From: Microcebus murinus
Lineage: Eukaryota > Chordata > Mammalia > Primates > Cheirogaleidae
Assembly (NCBI RefSeq): GCF_040939455.1
Contig: NC_134108.1
Coordinates: 38,422,501 to 38,486,500 of the forward strand
Direction: 5' to 3'
DNA length: 64,000 nt
The translations under genes were made by a program, and so were the position numbers. Below the pieces are notes generated by a model that saw only the letters and a list, made by a program, of their open reading frames with translations, did not search any database and had not been told where the DNA came from. Below, piece after piece: positions 35,216 through 46,684 of the stretch. The number at the start of each line of letters is the position of its first letter. Positions within the stretch are counted from its first letter, which is position 1.

Positions 35216-36455
35216 GTCATAGTGTTCCTATTGCCTGTCATTCCAGTGTAAATATTGATAACGTCCTCTTTTACTCTCAAAGGTATCTTAGTTTGGATGA
35301 AAATTTATTTCCATCCTAACTAAGGAGAGGTATGAAGCAGAGAAGTGACAGGGAGTGTAGGGTGGGAGCTACGTTTCTACTAATAAATAGCATGATCAGT
35401 AAAAATATTACTGAGAAAGGATGTGTGAGTAAAGATCTAAAAGAGTCAGGGAAGCAAACTTCATGGATATATTTATGTACTTCAGCAGAAATTGTAAATT
35501 TACACATAAAAATGAAAGAAAAGTATTTTATTGGTGTGCATTACTTTGTAGGTCCAAATCACAGATTTCTGTTTCTTCTAAATTAGTGTGTTCTGTAACT
35601 AATTTGATTAATCCAACATACTGAAGTTCCCATGTTTCTTATTTGTTTCTAGAGGTAAAATTTACATATTACATAAAACTCACTTTGGTACCAGAACAGC
35701 TTCTGAGATGAAATAAATTCAATCTGTCCATATGCTTACTTAAAAAAAAAAAAAAAAAAAGGAAAAAGAAAGATCAGGAGAATTACTTTTAAAGCCACTT
35801 GTAGATTTTGGAGCATATTACTTGTGTTATGTCGGGGAAATAGTGAAGTATAAATGTTATTCACCAGGGGGTGCTATAGCCATCTGAAATAAAGTCTACA
35901 GCATCACAGCCCAATATTCAGGAACTCTCAACTTAGACATTTGCTTTGGGAAACATAATTTTTAAAATGTTCCCTTTCCCTATGTTTTCTTCTCATAATT
36001 CTCCAATGATTCTATCAAATGTATCACTTTAATGATGCTTTATGTCAACTAATATTAAAATCAGTTGAGATAACTTTTGTTATAACTACTGATAGTGACA
36101 AGGGATCATGAATATTTAGGCAATTCACAAAATGGTACAAATGTATGTAAGCAAGTTTGACATGCTAAAATATATTTCTTGCCTTAAAGTTACTTCATGT
36201 TTTTATCATGGAAAACACTAACATTTGATTATCATATAATGTCCTCTGAATGAATAAATGTATTATATGATTATATAAATAATATTGGATTTATAATAAA
36301 GATAATTTGCCTTTTTCCCTAGGGGTTCAAAGTTCATATTCAAATAGGAGAATAAAAAGATCTTAGCACTATACATTATGATAAAGTTTGAACTAATAAG
36401 TTGCTTTTTCCCACAAGCCAGGATCACCTGGTTTTATTATATATACATATAAATA
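35216..36455. other. unassigned AT-rich DNA
   Basis: It holds an A19 run (35742-35760) and the opposite-strand frames 35316-35507 (-) and 35332-35586 (+) without motifs. No gene is supported. Confidence 0.45.
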
Positions 36456-36760
36456 ATAATAGTATCTATCTCAGGGAGTTGTTGTGTGGATTCCATGGAT
36501 AACCCATGTATAACTCCTAATACAGTGCCAAGTACATAACAAGACCATATTGTTATTGTTTTTGTGGACTTCAAGTTGGGCTATCTGGCTATACCACTTA
36601 CTATCTGAGTTAACAGTGGCTGTTACTTAATCATTCTGTGTCTAAATCATCTTATATTTAAAATGGTAATAATCATAGTATCTACCTCATAAGTTTCTTT
36701 ATAGATTTAAATGCAACAATACAAATAGTACATTTATCATAGGACCCTTCTCAGTAAAAA
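36456..36760 (+). repeat. two MIR SINE relics
   Basis: First, 'ataatagtatctatctcagg', 'agttgttgtgtggatt' and 'cagtgccaagtacataac' (36463-36540). Second, 'accacttactatctgag', 'ttaatcattctgtgtct', 'aaaatggtaataatcatag' and 'tatctacctcataag' (36585-36760). Both are on the plus strand and both cover the MIR 3' half. Confidence 0.65.
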
Positions 36761-38090
36761 CTCCATGATTATTAATTATTACCAAATGGTTGTACCATTT
36801 GATCAACTATAGTATCTTCTTTCTTATATTTCAAAAATTTCCCCATGTTCCTTTAAAACATCCACCATGTTCTTTTTTATTCCCTGATGTTGACTTGTCT
36901 TTTCTGGAGTCTACATTGCATTTTCTTTGCTTGTTCACTTTTGGGCTCCCTTTCCAACCAAATGACATAATGTCTTTTACTTGATCTATAATATAGAGAG
37001 ATAGATGATCTATAATAGAAGGAGATGTATTACCTAAGTGTCCTTGGACAGCTTATAAATAACTTGTCTTTTCAAGTGGGTATTAAAATACATTTATTTC
37101 AATGCTTTCTTTCTATTTCTATTAACTATAAAATAATTATTTCCCTTAGAGAATGATTTAGAAAGCTCACAGATGGGTAATTGAGTAAGAAAGAAGATGA
37201 CAATTTATTAAGAGCATTAACTTTGCTCTACCACTTGCTTGCTAATGGGCCTTAGGTCACATGCTCTTTTGAAAACCTGAGGCCCCTCCACCTGCCTTGT
37301 AGTCACTTTAGGTTCTAACTTACTGCATAGCAGATTTTCAATTTAGGTTCTATGTATCTATCCAAGAATAGACCTGTAGCTGAAATCAGTATATATATAT
37401 ATATATATGCATATGTACATATCTTTGAGTTTTCCCCATGTAACAGACTCTAAGTAAAGGTCTCAGAGGGCCAAACAGGATTTACCTTGGCAAACACAAT
37501 CCTAAAGTTGAATATTAGGAATTTTTATTTTTTAAGTTCCCGGATGATTTCTTCATGTTATTTGGCTATATTTCTTACCCACTTCCCCCCTCCTTCTCAA
37601 CCCCATTTCTCCCAAAAGAAAGAAAACAAATCTCCCCACTTCCTCTGACAGAATAACTCAGCTTTCTTCAAATATGATTTGTCTATTTCACATTACTTTT
37701 GTATTTAACTTTTCATGAATATTTCTCCAAGTAAATGAAAACTTTGTGGAAAACAATTTAATGGTTGCATATTATTCTCTTTTATTAGTATAAATAATTT
37801 TATAAAGCAACAACGGTTTAGACATTATTTCCCACCTGTGTTGGTATTTCTTGAAAAATAGGCTTAGGTTGTATCTCACCTGTAGAAGTTTGCACTACCT
37901 GAGGTGATAATAAACCAGCAGCATATAAAAACTACAAGCATATAAAAAACATTGTATTTTCATTATATTTCTTCCTCTCCTTGCATATTATTATCTTTCC
38001 TTTTTTGGGGGGTAAAACAAGTTCTAATTCATAACTCATTTAGTTCCCTCTAAAACATTCCTTAACCTCCAACTTTGTCTCCAGGCAGAA
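36761..38090. other. unassigned DNA with a (TA)n run
   Basis: A (TA)9 tract lies at 37391-37408. A MIR-like phrase (ctctaccacttgcttgcta, ccttaggtcac) lies at about 37229-37260. No gene is supported. Confidence 0.45.
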
Positions 38091-40439
38091 GAAAGCCAAG
38101 AGGAGCAGCAGCAGTGGACTTACAAGACAAGACATTCTTTATATCTCCTTTTTCATGGAGAGCAGTAGGGAAGGGCATTTAGGCCCAGTTGGTGTAATGA
38201 CTCATCATTGTCTGGCTGGAACAGGCCAGACTGTGAGTGGAGGACAAGTAGATAGATGTGCCTCTTACCGACTAACACTGCATTCCTGTCAATGTTCAAG
38301 GGGACCAAGGGTAGTGGCAGAGTTCTACTTGAAATGACTGGAAAGTTACTTCTGCTATTGTGCAAGTGTCAGTAGAACTGAACAATTTTGCACTTTCCTT
38401 AAAGGAATGCTTTCCCCTGCTTGGCAATAGACTGCTGCTTAGAAAATGATTCTTTCCAACTGTCACAGTTTAAAGTAAAAATAGCACTGAAATGGCAAAA
38501 TGTAAGTTATACCAACAATTAAGGTGTGATGCAAGTGAAGTTATTTCTACCTGCTGGTAAATCACTTGTTACACTTCTATTACCCTTTCTTTCCGCTCTG
38601 TACACTATACTGAAAAAATAAATAAGAATGTAGTAGGAAATAATTCTAATTTAAATGTAGTGCCACATAAGGGCTGATGTGAATAATTGCTTTTTGCATT
38701 CTCCTTTAGAAATACTGAAGGAGAGAGTCAACTTTCCTTGTACCCCATTTTTTCCAGATGGTGCATAGAATGTTAAAAAACAACAGCAACAACAGAAAAA
38801 TGGGATTACCCTGAAGACCTCAACCATTAAATTAGATATGTAAACCAGAATGAGCATATGAAAACAACAGATGATTTTTCAGATCTCTCACAATGTGTGT
38901 GTGGATGGATGGTGTTAATTCCCCTTAGGGTCTCTTTCCTGTTGACCTCTGCCATCTATCAGATTTGTTGGTGTTGCTAGACAAAGAATCATTTCCTAGT
39001 GCTGAGCTTCCTTCCCAGGAGTCCTCCATTTTCTATGTGAGCTGCCCAATGCTGTGGCCTCTAATTACCATGAGCCTCACACCTTGTGCAGATCATCCAG
39101 ACCTGTGTGGGTCCTGGCAAATGGATCTCGTGTTCCTCCTGATCCTCCTTCCCTGAGCTTTACTTCTGGTTACTGGAAGTACCTACTGGGCTTGCACTTT
39201 ATGAAGCCCAGTTTGACATGGAGTCTTTTACCAGCAACACAGAATAACTGGACTCCCCAACTTAGTTGTCCAAAGTCTATATCTTCTTAGTCATTGAGAC
39301 TTATGCCTTTTAAAAATCTGGACTGAACAGTATAATTTGTCCTCCAGTTAAACTGTAAATGGTTTTTAGTAGGCTTCATTTCTTTTCTTAATTTTTGCTG
39401 CTTTTTGATGAAAGTTGAATGGAACATTGACTTTAAGCTATGCATTTATGTGTAATTGTAATTATGATAAAATCCCTTGGTTTTTAGTTGTAATTATTTT
39501 ACAGCACTCTTCTTCACCATGAGGTTAAATGAGGACTATGCATTCCTAATTATGACTTTAGAAAAATTATGTGTAAGAACCTAAGACTTATTTTGAATCT
39601 TTGTCTCATATGCTTTCTAATCATCTTTTTTTTCCTAATCATACTGTTGCTTATGTGTTATTTTCCTATTGCTTTGAATTTTCTGGAAAAACAAAATCAC
39701 TTTTGTGAAAGGGTATCTGTTTGGTGGAAAGTTTGTTGGAAGGAGCCAATGACCAATTTTGGGTAGCATTGATTGCTTATATCTAAATGGTACAGAAGAA
39801 GCAACCTCTGCTTTTACTGGGGATGTTGGTGGCAATGGAACTGCAGGAGGATAACAGACTACCTTACAGTTATGGAGATCTAAAAATTAATGAAAAAAAA
39901 TTTGAATGACACATTAAGTACATTCTGCACTCTGAAAAACCAGTATTATATTAGATGGAGAGCTAAGCGTCAGAATAAAGGCAATGAAACATATTCTACA
40001 CTCTGACTGTGATCCACATGCATGGCACTAAAGTCAATCCTTACCCTTAATTTAAATGTAATGCAAATTATATATCAAATAGGAGGCAGGTAAAAAATAA
40101 CCCATGTGCCAATTAGCCATCATGATAGGACAGGGATTTGTGTGATGCACAAATATGATGAAAAATATGTGCTAAGCTCTGTGGACTTCTTAAATTGCTC
40201 AGGCAGCAGGAGCCAGGCCAGGGATACAAAAGGACTGAACAACTGTTACTGTATGACTGACTGCTATGCTCTTCTCTACCTGTGTCATCTTGGATCATCT
40301 TGCCATTATTCAAAACAAGTTATATGGTCAACCTAATGTCAATAAGATGGGGCAAATATATAGCCCATTCACAGACAAGCACTGCAAGTCACATGGCTTT
40401 CCTCTCTTTCATGGAGAGAAATTCATTCTTGAAAACTTA
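38091..40439. other. unassigned DNA
   Basis: No repeat I can name and no supported gene. Pairs of opposite-strand frames (38153-38365 and 38155-38337; 40106-40336 and 40113-40313) point to chance frames. The 38091-38400 part is less AT-rich than its flanks. Confidence 0.4.
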
Positions 40440-40612
40440 TACTTAGCTGTGTGTGGTGGCCCAAGCCTATAGTCTCAGCTACTGAGGAGGCTGGAGCAAG
40501 AGGATAGCTTGAGCCTAGGAATTTGAGGTTACTATGAGCTAGGCTGATGCCAAGGCACTCTAGCCCAGGTGACAGCAAGGCTGTACCTTAAAAAGAAAAG
40601 AAAAAGAAAAAA
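40440..40612 (+). mobile_element. Alu right-arm fragment
   Basis: 'cttagctgtgtgtggtggcc', 'gcctatagtctcagctactg', 'ggaatttgaggttactatg', 'agctaggctgatgcc' and an A/G-rich tail match the right arm of a lemur Alu. The left arm is missing (5' truncation). Confidence 0.85.
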
Positions 40613-40744
40613 TATGATTGGAAAAATCTAATCATATTTTATGATTGGATATTTCATAGACTTCAGTTCCATAGTCTTTTAAAAGTTACTATGCAATATG
40701 AAAAAAGGCACATGTCTATGTTTAACCTTTTCTTTCCCTCTACT

Positions 40745-41100
40745 TCTCCTCCAATATAACCCTGTCTTAACTACTATAATATTTTGTGAAAACTCAGTGT
40801 TTTCTAGGACAAGTCCCTCTACCTTATTCTTCAGAAGCAACTTGGCTAGTCTAAGCTTTGCCTATGCATATAAATTTTGTAATCAGCTTGTATATTTCTA
40901 CATAAAACTTTGTTGGGAATTGTAGTGAAACTGAACATTTTGTAAATTTGACATTTTTTTAAATTGGAATATTTCCTTTCATTAATAAGGTATTAGTATA
41001 CACAATTGGAAACCTTTTGTTTATGTCTTCAAAAATGTTTTATAACTTTCTACATATAAGTATTGTATACCTCTCTTCAAAACAATTCTAGGTACTTTAC
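40745..41100 (-). mobile_element. old L1 ORF2 fragment, antisense
   Basis: 'cttaactactataatatttt', 'tgtaatcagcttgtatattt', 'ctacataaaactttgttggg' and 'aaaaatgttttataactttc' match the complement of an internal ORF2 segment of L1M-type elements. In L1 order this piece lies further upstream than the L1 that starts at 41185, so it is a separate insertion. Confidence 0.65.
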
Positions 41101-41184
41101 ATTTTGTATGTATGTATATATGTTAGATATAAAGGTATATGTAGTATATATTATATATGAATATATATAATGCATTTTTGTGTT

Positions 41185-41670
41185 ATATATCCATTTGTAT
41201 CTTTTGATGATCTGTTTATTCAAGTTTTTTTGCCTGTTAGGTTGTATTGCATGTCCTCTTTGAGATGTAAGAGTGCTTTATATGTTCTAGATATAAGTCC
41301 TTTATCAGATATATGGTCTGATATTTTCTTCTAGTCTGTGGCTTGGCTTTTAATTTTCATAATGATGTCCTTTGAAGCACAAAGGTTTTTAATTTTGATG
41401 AAGTCCAATTTGCCAATTTTTCTAATATATTATATTTTGCTTTTGGCATTGTGTATAAGAGCTCATAGGTCAAAAAGGTCACAAGATTTTTCTCTTATGT
41501 TTTCTTTTGGAAGTTTCACAGTTTTAACTCTTACATTTACGTCTGGCATGTGAGCCTACACTCTTGTTCTTTTTTTTTTCACATAGATGTCCAATGTCTC
41601 AGTACTATTTTTTGAAAAGACTGTCTTTTAGCTATAGAATCGTCTTTTCATCTTTGTCAAAAATCAGTTG
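41185..41670 (-). mobile_element. old L1 (host of the nest), segment 1
   Basis: Complement of the ORF2 3' part: 'tttatcagatatatggtctg', 'tgtcctttgaagcacaaagg', 'ttttaattttgatgaagtcc' and 'gttttaactcttacatttac'. It stops at 41670, where a plus-strand L1 is inserted, and resumes at 44412 with the expected next sequence. Last 12 bases (aaaaatcagttg) are the left target duplication of that insertion. Confidence 0.85.
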
Positions 41671-42949
41671 TCTGCTATCACCACATATATTTAACATAGT
41701 ACTGGAACTTCTAGCAAGGTAAATGAGGCATGAATAAAAATGGCACCCAGATTGGAAAATGAGAAGTAAAACTATCTCTGTTTTAAGATGACATGATCTT
41801 GTATAAAGAAAATTCTAAAAATTCCACAAAAAACTATTAGAACTAATGAATGAGTTTAGCACTGTTACAAATTACTATATGAAAATCATTTGAATTCCTA
41901 TGCATTAATAATGAACAATTCAAAAATGAAATTAAGAAATAATACCATTCACAATAATATCAAAAATAGTAATGTACTTAGATAAAATTTAACAAAAAGA
42001 GGTTTAAAATGTGTACACTGAAAACTGCAAAACATTGTGGTATAAAAAATTGAAAGGCATTCCATATTTGTGGGTTAGAAGCAAATATTATTAAAATGGT
42101 GATACCTTACAAATTGATCTACAGATTTAACAAAATCCTTGTCAAAATCTTGGACATATTATTCCAGAAATTAAGAAACTTATCCCAAAATTCATATGAA
42201 AAAATAAGGGATCCAGAATAACCAAAACAATCTTAAAAAAGAAGAACATGATTGGAGAACTCATACTTTCCAGTTTCAAAACTAATTACAAAAAATACTC
42301 TACAGTAATCAAGACTATGTTGTATTGAAATAAACATAAACATTTAGATCAATAGAATAGAATTGAAAATCAGTAATAAACATTCAAATTTATAGTCAAT
42401 AGATATTTAGCAAGGGTACCAAGACAATTCATTGTAGAGAGACCACTGGATATTCACATGCAAAAGTATGAAGTGGAATATTTCACTATATACAAATATT
42501 AACTCAAATGGATCCTAGACCTATGTTAGAGCTAAAACTATGAATCCTAAGAAGAAAATATAATAGTAAATGTTCATGACTTTATGCTAGGCAATGTTTT
42601 CTTAGATATGACACGAAAAACACAAGAGAAAAAAAATAATAGACAAATTGGGCTTCATCAGCATCTTTAAAAAAGGAGCTTCAAAGGTCACTATCGAGAA
42701 AGCAAAAAGATAACCCACAGAATGTGAGAAAATATTTGCAAGTCATATTATAGATGACTTGTATGCAGAAGATATAAAGAACTCTTATAACTCAATAATA
42801 ATAAAAAGATAACTAACCCCATTAAAAAATGGGAAAATTATTTGAATAGACATTCTCCAAAGGAGATATACAAATGGTCAATAGGCACATGAAAAATATC
42901 TAATATTATTAGCTGTTAGAGAAATGCAAATAAAAATCATGAGATACCC

Positions 42950-43379
42950 TGTCTTAGTCCATTTGTGTTGCTTAAAGGAATACCTAAGGCTGGGTATTTT
43001 ATGAATAAAAGAGATTTATTTGGCTCATGGTTCTGCAGGCAGTACAAGAAGCATGGCATGAGCACCTGCTTCTGGTGAGAGCTTCATGCTACATCGACTC
43101 ATGGCGGAAGGTGAGGGGAGCCAGCTTGTGCATAGATCACATAGTGAGAGAGGAAGCAAGACAGAGAAAGGGGAGGGAGGTGCCAGGCTCTTTTTAACAA
43201 CCAGCTGTCATGGGAACTGACATTGTAAGAACTCACTCATTACTGTGAGGACAGCACCAAGCCATTCATGAGGGATCCACCCACATGACCCAAAACTCTC
43301 CCATTAGGTTCCACCCCCAACATCCCTGTAGATCAAATTTCAACACAAGGCTTAGAGGACACACATCCACAGAATAGCA
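42950..43379 (-). mobile_element. MSTB-like MaLR solo LTR, antisense
   Basis: Plus-strand start 'tgtcttagtccatttgtg', then 'gatttatttggctcatgg', 'tgcaggcagtacaagaagc', 'ctcatggcggaaggtgagg', 'gtgccaggctctttttaaca', 'ccattcatgagggatcc' and an 'agaatagca' end. The 5-bp flanks taccc (42945-42949) and tacac (43380-43384) fit a MaLR target duplication with one change. It interrupts L1 sequence that reads on continuously on both sides. Confidence 0.88.
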
Positions 43380-43851
43380 TACACCTTCGGGTGTATTAGG
43401 ATGGGTATAATAAAAAAAGACATACAATGACGTGTTGGTGAGGATTTGGAAATATTAGATCCTCTTCCATTGCTAGTGGGAAGGTGAAATGGTGTAGCCA
43501 CTTTGAAAAACAGTCTGGTGGTTTCTTAAAAAGTTAAACACAGAATTACCTTAATACCTAGCAATTTCACTCCTAAATATATATTCAAGAGAAAGAAAAA
43601 CTTATATCCACACAAAAACTTGTACATGAATATTGATAGAATTATTCATAATAACTCAAAGTGAAAACAACCCAATGTTCATCAACAAGATGGATAACAT
43701 ATGGCATATTCTTATAATGGATTATTTTTCAGCAATAAAAAAGAATGAAATGCTGACACATACCACAACATGGAGGAAACTTGAAAACATTATACAAAGT
43801 GAAAGATGCTAGTCACAGAAGACCATATACTGTATGTTTTTCTCTATCTTA

Positions 43852-44128
43852 TTTTATTTTTTATTTCAGCATATTTATAGGGGTATGAATGCTTAGGTTA
43901 CATATATTGCCTTTGTCCCACCCAAGTCAGAGCTTCAAGCATGTCCATCCCCCAGACAGTGCGTACCATACCCATTAGGTGTGAATATACCCATCTCCTA
44001 CTCCCCCTCCCACCTGCCCAACACCTGATGAATGTTACTACTGTATGTGCATGTGTTGATCAGTTAATATCAATTTGATGGTGAGTACATGTGGTGCTTG
44101 TTTTTCCATTCTTGTGATACTTCAATTT
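43852..44128 (-). mobile_element. L1 3' end (strepsirrhine-type), nested in the L1MA-like copy
   Basis: T-rich tail 'ttattttattttttatttca', then 'gggtatgaatgcttaggtta', 'cttcaagcatgtccatcccc', 'tcccacctgcccaacacc' and 'tttttccattcttgtgatac'. It matches the 3' UTR of the copies at 14105 and 46685. The host L1MA-like 3' UTR resumes near 44129 ('atttatatgacatgtccag'). The target duplication is unclear because the tail and target are both T-rich. Confidence 0.85.
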
Positions 44129-44411
44129 TAATTTATATGACATGTCCAGAAATGGCAACTATAGAGAGACCAAAAGTAGATTAGTGGTTTCCTAGGGCTA
44201 TAGAGAATGGAGAATAGGTAGTGACTCTTAGTGAGTATGAAATTTCTTTGGGGGCTGATAAAAATGTTCTAAAATTAGATAGTGCTAATGGCTGTACAAC
44301 TCTGAATATATCTAAAAATCTATCCAAAAATCAGTGATGTGTACATTTTAAAAGGACAAATTTAATGGTATGTGAATTATGTCTCAATAAAGGCATTATA
44401 AAAATCAATTG

Positions 44412-45750
44412 ATTATAAATAATTGTAAGGGTTTATTTCTGTACTGTCAATTCTGATCCTCTGACCTATATGACTATTTTTATGCCAATAATACATCTAC
44501 ATAATTACAGTGGCTTTATAATAAGTTTTATAGTAAGTTTTGAAATCAAATAGTCTTCCAACTTTGTTCTTTTTCAGAATTCTTTTGGATATTCTATTTC
44601 ATTTGCATTTCCAAGTGAGTTGTAGGATTAGATTGTCAATTTCTTCAAAAAAAAGCCTCCTACAATTTTCATAAGGATTATCTTGAATTAGCAGATCAAT
44701 TTGCAGATAGTTACCATGTTAACAATACTGAATCATCAAATTAATGAATATGAAATGTTCTATTTATTAACATCTTTAATGTTGTGTAATTTTCAGTATA
44801 TGAGTCTTGCACTTCATTTTTTAAATTTATTCCTATGTATTTATTATTTTCTATTATATTCTGAATTGTATTGTTTTCTTATGTTCATTCGTAGATTGTT
44901 CATTGCTAGTATAAAGAAATAAAATTTCCTTTTTTTTCCCTTTCTTTTAATCTGATGAACAGCAATGTGAAAGTAAATAAAATTGACTTTTATTTATTAA
45001 TCTTTATCCACAACCTTCCTTAATTTTTTTAAATCAGATCTAGAAGAGTTTTGTGTTGGTATATTTTGGGGACTTTCTACATATAAGATCATATTCTTTA
45101 TGAATAAGACAGTCATATTTTTCCAATTTGATTTCCTTTGTTACTATTTTTGATATTATTATTATCATCATCTAGGTTTACACCCTCCAGTGCAATGTTG
45201 AATGGAAACATTAAGATCAGACATTCTTGTTTGTTTCCAATCCTAGGAAAAAAGCATTCAGTCTTTCATCATTGATGTTGATGTTAGCTGTGAGATTTTT
45301 ATATATGCTGTTTATGAAGTGAAAAATTATCCTTCTGTAGCCAATACATTGAGAGTTTATATCATGAATGAGTGTTTTATTTTTCTAATACTTTTTCTGC
45401 ATCTACTGTGGTCATGTGAGTTTTATCCTTCCTTCTATAAAGTATATTATGTTAGCTGGATTTGGATGTTAAAGGATCCTTGCATTACTAGGACAAATTC
45501 TTGTTGGTCATAGTGTTCTATTTTAAATATTGCTGCATTTGTTTTACCAATATTTTATTAAGGATGTTTGTATCTTTGTTTATTAGTGATATTGGTCTTT
45601 CAGGGGTGTGTGTGTGATTGTCTAGCTTTGGTTTCAAAGTAGCTGGTATCACTGTACCAGTCATGATTGGTAGGTATTCCCTCTGCTTGAGGAAAGACCA
45701 GTATCATTTATTCTTTATTTTTTAAATATTCGTATAATTCACCAGTGAAG
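44412..45750 (-). mobile_element. old L1 (host of the nest), segment 2
   Basis: Continues the complement of ORF2 from where segment 1 stopped: 'gtttatttctgtactgtcaa', 'ataagttttgaaatcaaat' around 44523-44550, 'gtattcctatgtatttatt'-like codons, and 'attcaccagtgaagc' at the right end. It breaks at about 45750 inside the phrase that normally continues 'catctgg', which resumes at 46354. Confidence 0.82.
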
Positions 45751-46353
45751 CAGTCAAGTGGCAGCACAGTGGTTAATAGAGCCACAAGTATTACTACCAC
45801 CACTTTCAGGTTGATTTTTCACACATTTCCATAGATTAGTTGTAGAAGAAGATAATGAGCCCAGATGAAACCAGACATTTTATTACTTACATAGACAACA
45901 AAAGCAAGATCAGCATGATATCAACCCCCCACAGCAATAGTCCCAAAGGATGACACCAAACTAAAGTCCAGATGATAGACAGTACAGGCAATGGGTCACT
46001 TTGTCACAGAGAAATGGCTTCTGAAGTACAGCCAAGCAGTTTTATAGATTTCCACAAAAGTCTCCAGCTATATCTAAGGGCATGGGAAGTTGGAAGGTCC
46101 TGAGTTCAATTGGAACTGTAAAACTGGATAAGAAACTATCACGTTGCAATCTCTCACAAGACAGGGCTAAGACATTGCCTTGTGGTAACTCCTCAGTAGA
46201 CTTATCTCCTCTTGCTCCAGTAAGAATGTCAGGTCATCCACCAAGAATTGGGTTAGGCTGGAATCAAATCTTGCCTATGAGATCTGCCTATAACATGGGC
46301 TATCTGGAGATGTGTAAGGAGGCTGCCCTGGCAGAGCTGTTCTCTTGTAAACT
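45751..46353 (-). mobile_element. unclassified ~0.6-kb LTR-like insert in the old L1
   Basis: L1 sequence stops after 'caccagtgaagc' and resumes at 'ccatctgggtctggg', so ~600 bp were inserted. On the complementary strand the insert has a polyadenylation-type signal (complement of 'ttttattacttac' near 45878) and a moderate GC content unlike the AT-rich host. This fits a solo LTR read on the minus strand, but I do not recognise the family. Flanks 'gtgaagc' and 'gtaaact' are weakly similar and could be a decayed target duplication. The plus-strand frame at 46082-46393 (103 codons) falls in it and shows no known domain. Confidence 0.5.
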
Positions 46354-46666
46354 CCATCTGGGTCTGGGCTTCCCTTTGTGGGAAGATATTTAATTACAAA
46401 TTTGATTTACTTTCTTATTACAGATCTATTAGAATTGTCTATTTCTTCTTCTGTTTAAAATGTTTTCTTTATCAGTTTCGGTAACTTATTTCTTTTTAGA
46501 AATTCATCTATTTCTTCTAAGTTATCTAATTTGTTGCCATAGCATTAGCTTACAATCCTTTTTATTTTTTTAAGGTTAGTAGCAATCACCCTATTTCATT
46601 CCAGATAATGGTAATTTGTCCCTTCTCTTTTTTCCAGTTCAGTCTAGAACTAGCAACAATTTTGTC
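46354..46666 (-). mobile_element. old L1 (host of the nest), segment 3
   Basis: Complement of the L1 ORF2 middle: 'gggcttccctttgtgggaag', 'agatctattagaattgtc', 'aagttatctaatttgttgcc' and 'tttgtc' before the target duplication at 46667. Confidence 0.8.
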
Positions 46667-46684
46667 AATTTCATCAATCTTTTC

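Larger units (their letters stand above)
41671..44399 (+). mobile_element. L1MA-like LINE, 5'-truncated, inserted in the old L1
   Basis: It starts inside ORF2 ('atagtactggaacttctagc') and reads through 'gatgacatgatcttgtataa', 'gggaaaattatttgaataga', 'gcaataaaaaagaatgaaat' and the 3' UTR end 'tgtctcaataaagg'. The order fits L1MA-type elements. The ORF2 frame is full of stops. The copies of the target at 41659-41670 and 44400-44411 differ by one base in 12. Two later elements sit inside it: a MaLR LTR (42950-43379) and an L1 3' end (~43852-44128). Confidence 0.88.

Noticed and set aside
41185..44399. 41185-44399 as a single L1 with an inverted 5' end (twin priming)
   Set aside because: The minus-strand L1 continues beyond 44411 with exactly the next expected sequence and the flanks form a 12-bp duplication, so it is one L1 inserted in another.
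46082..46393. 103-codon frame with balanced composition
   Set aside because: It lies in the LTR-like insert and crosses back into the L1 host. Composition reflects the insert's higher GC, and no domain is recognised.
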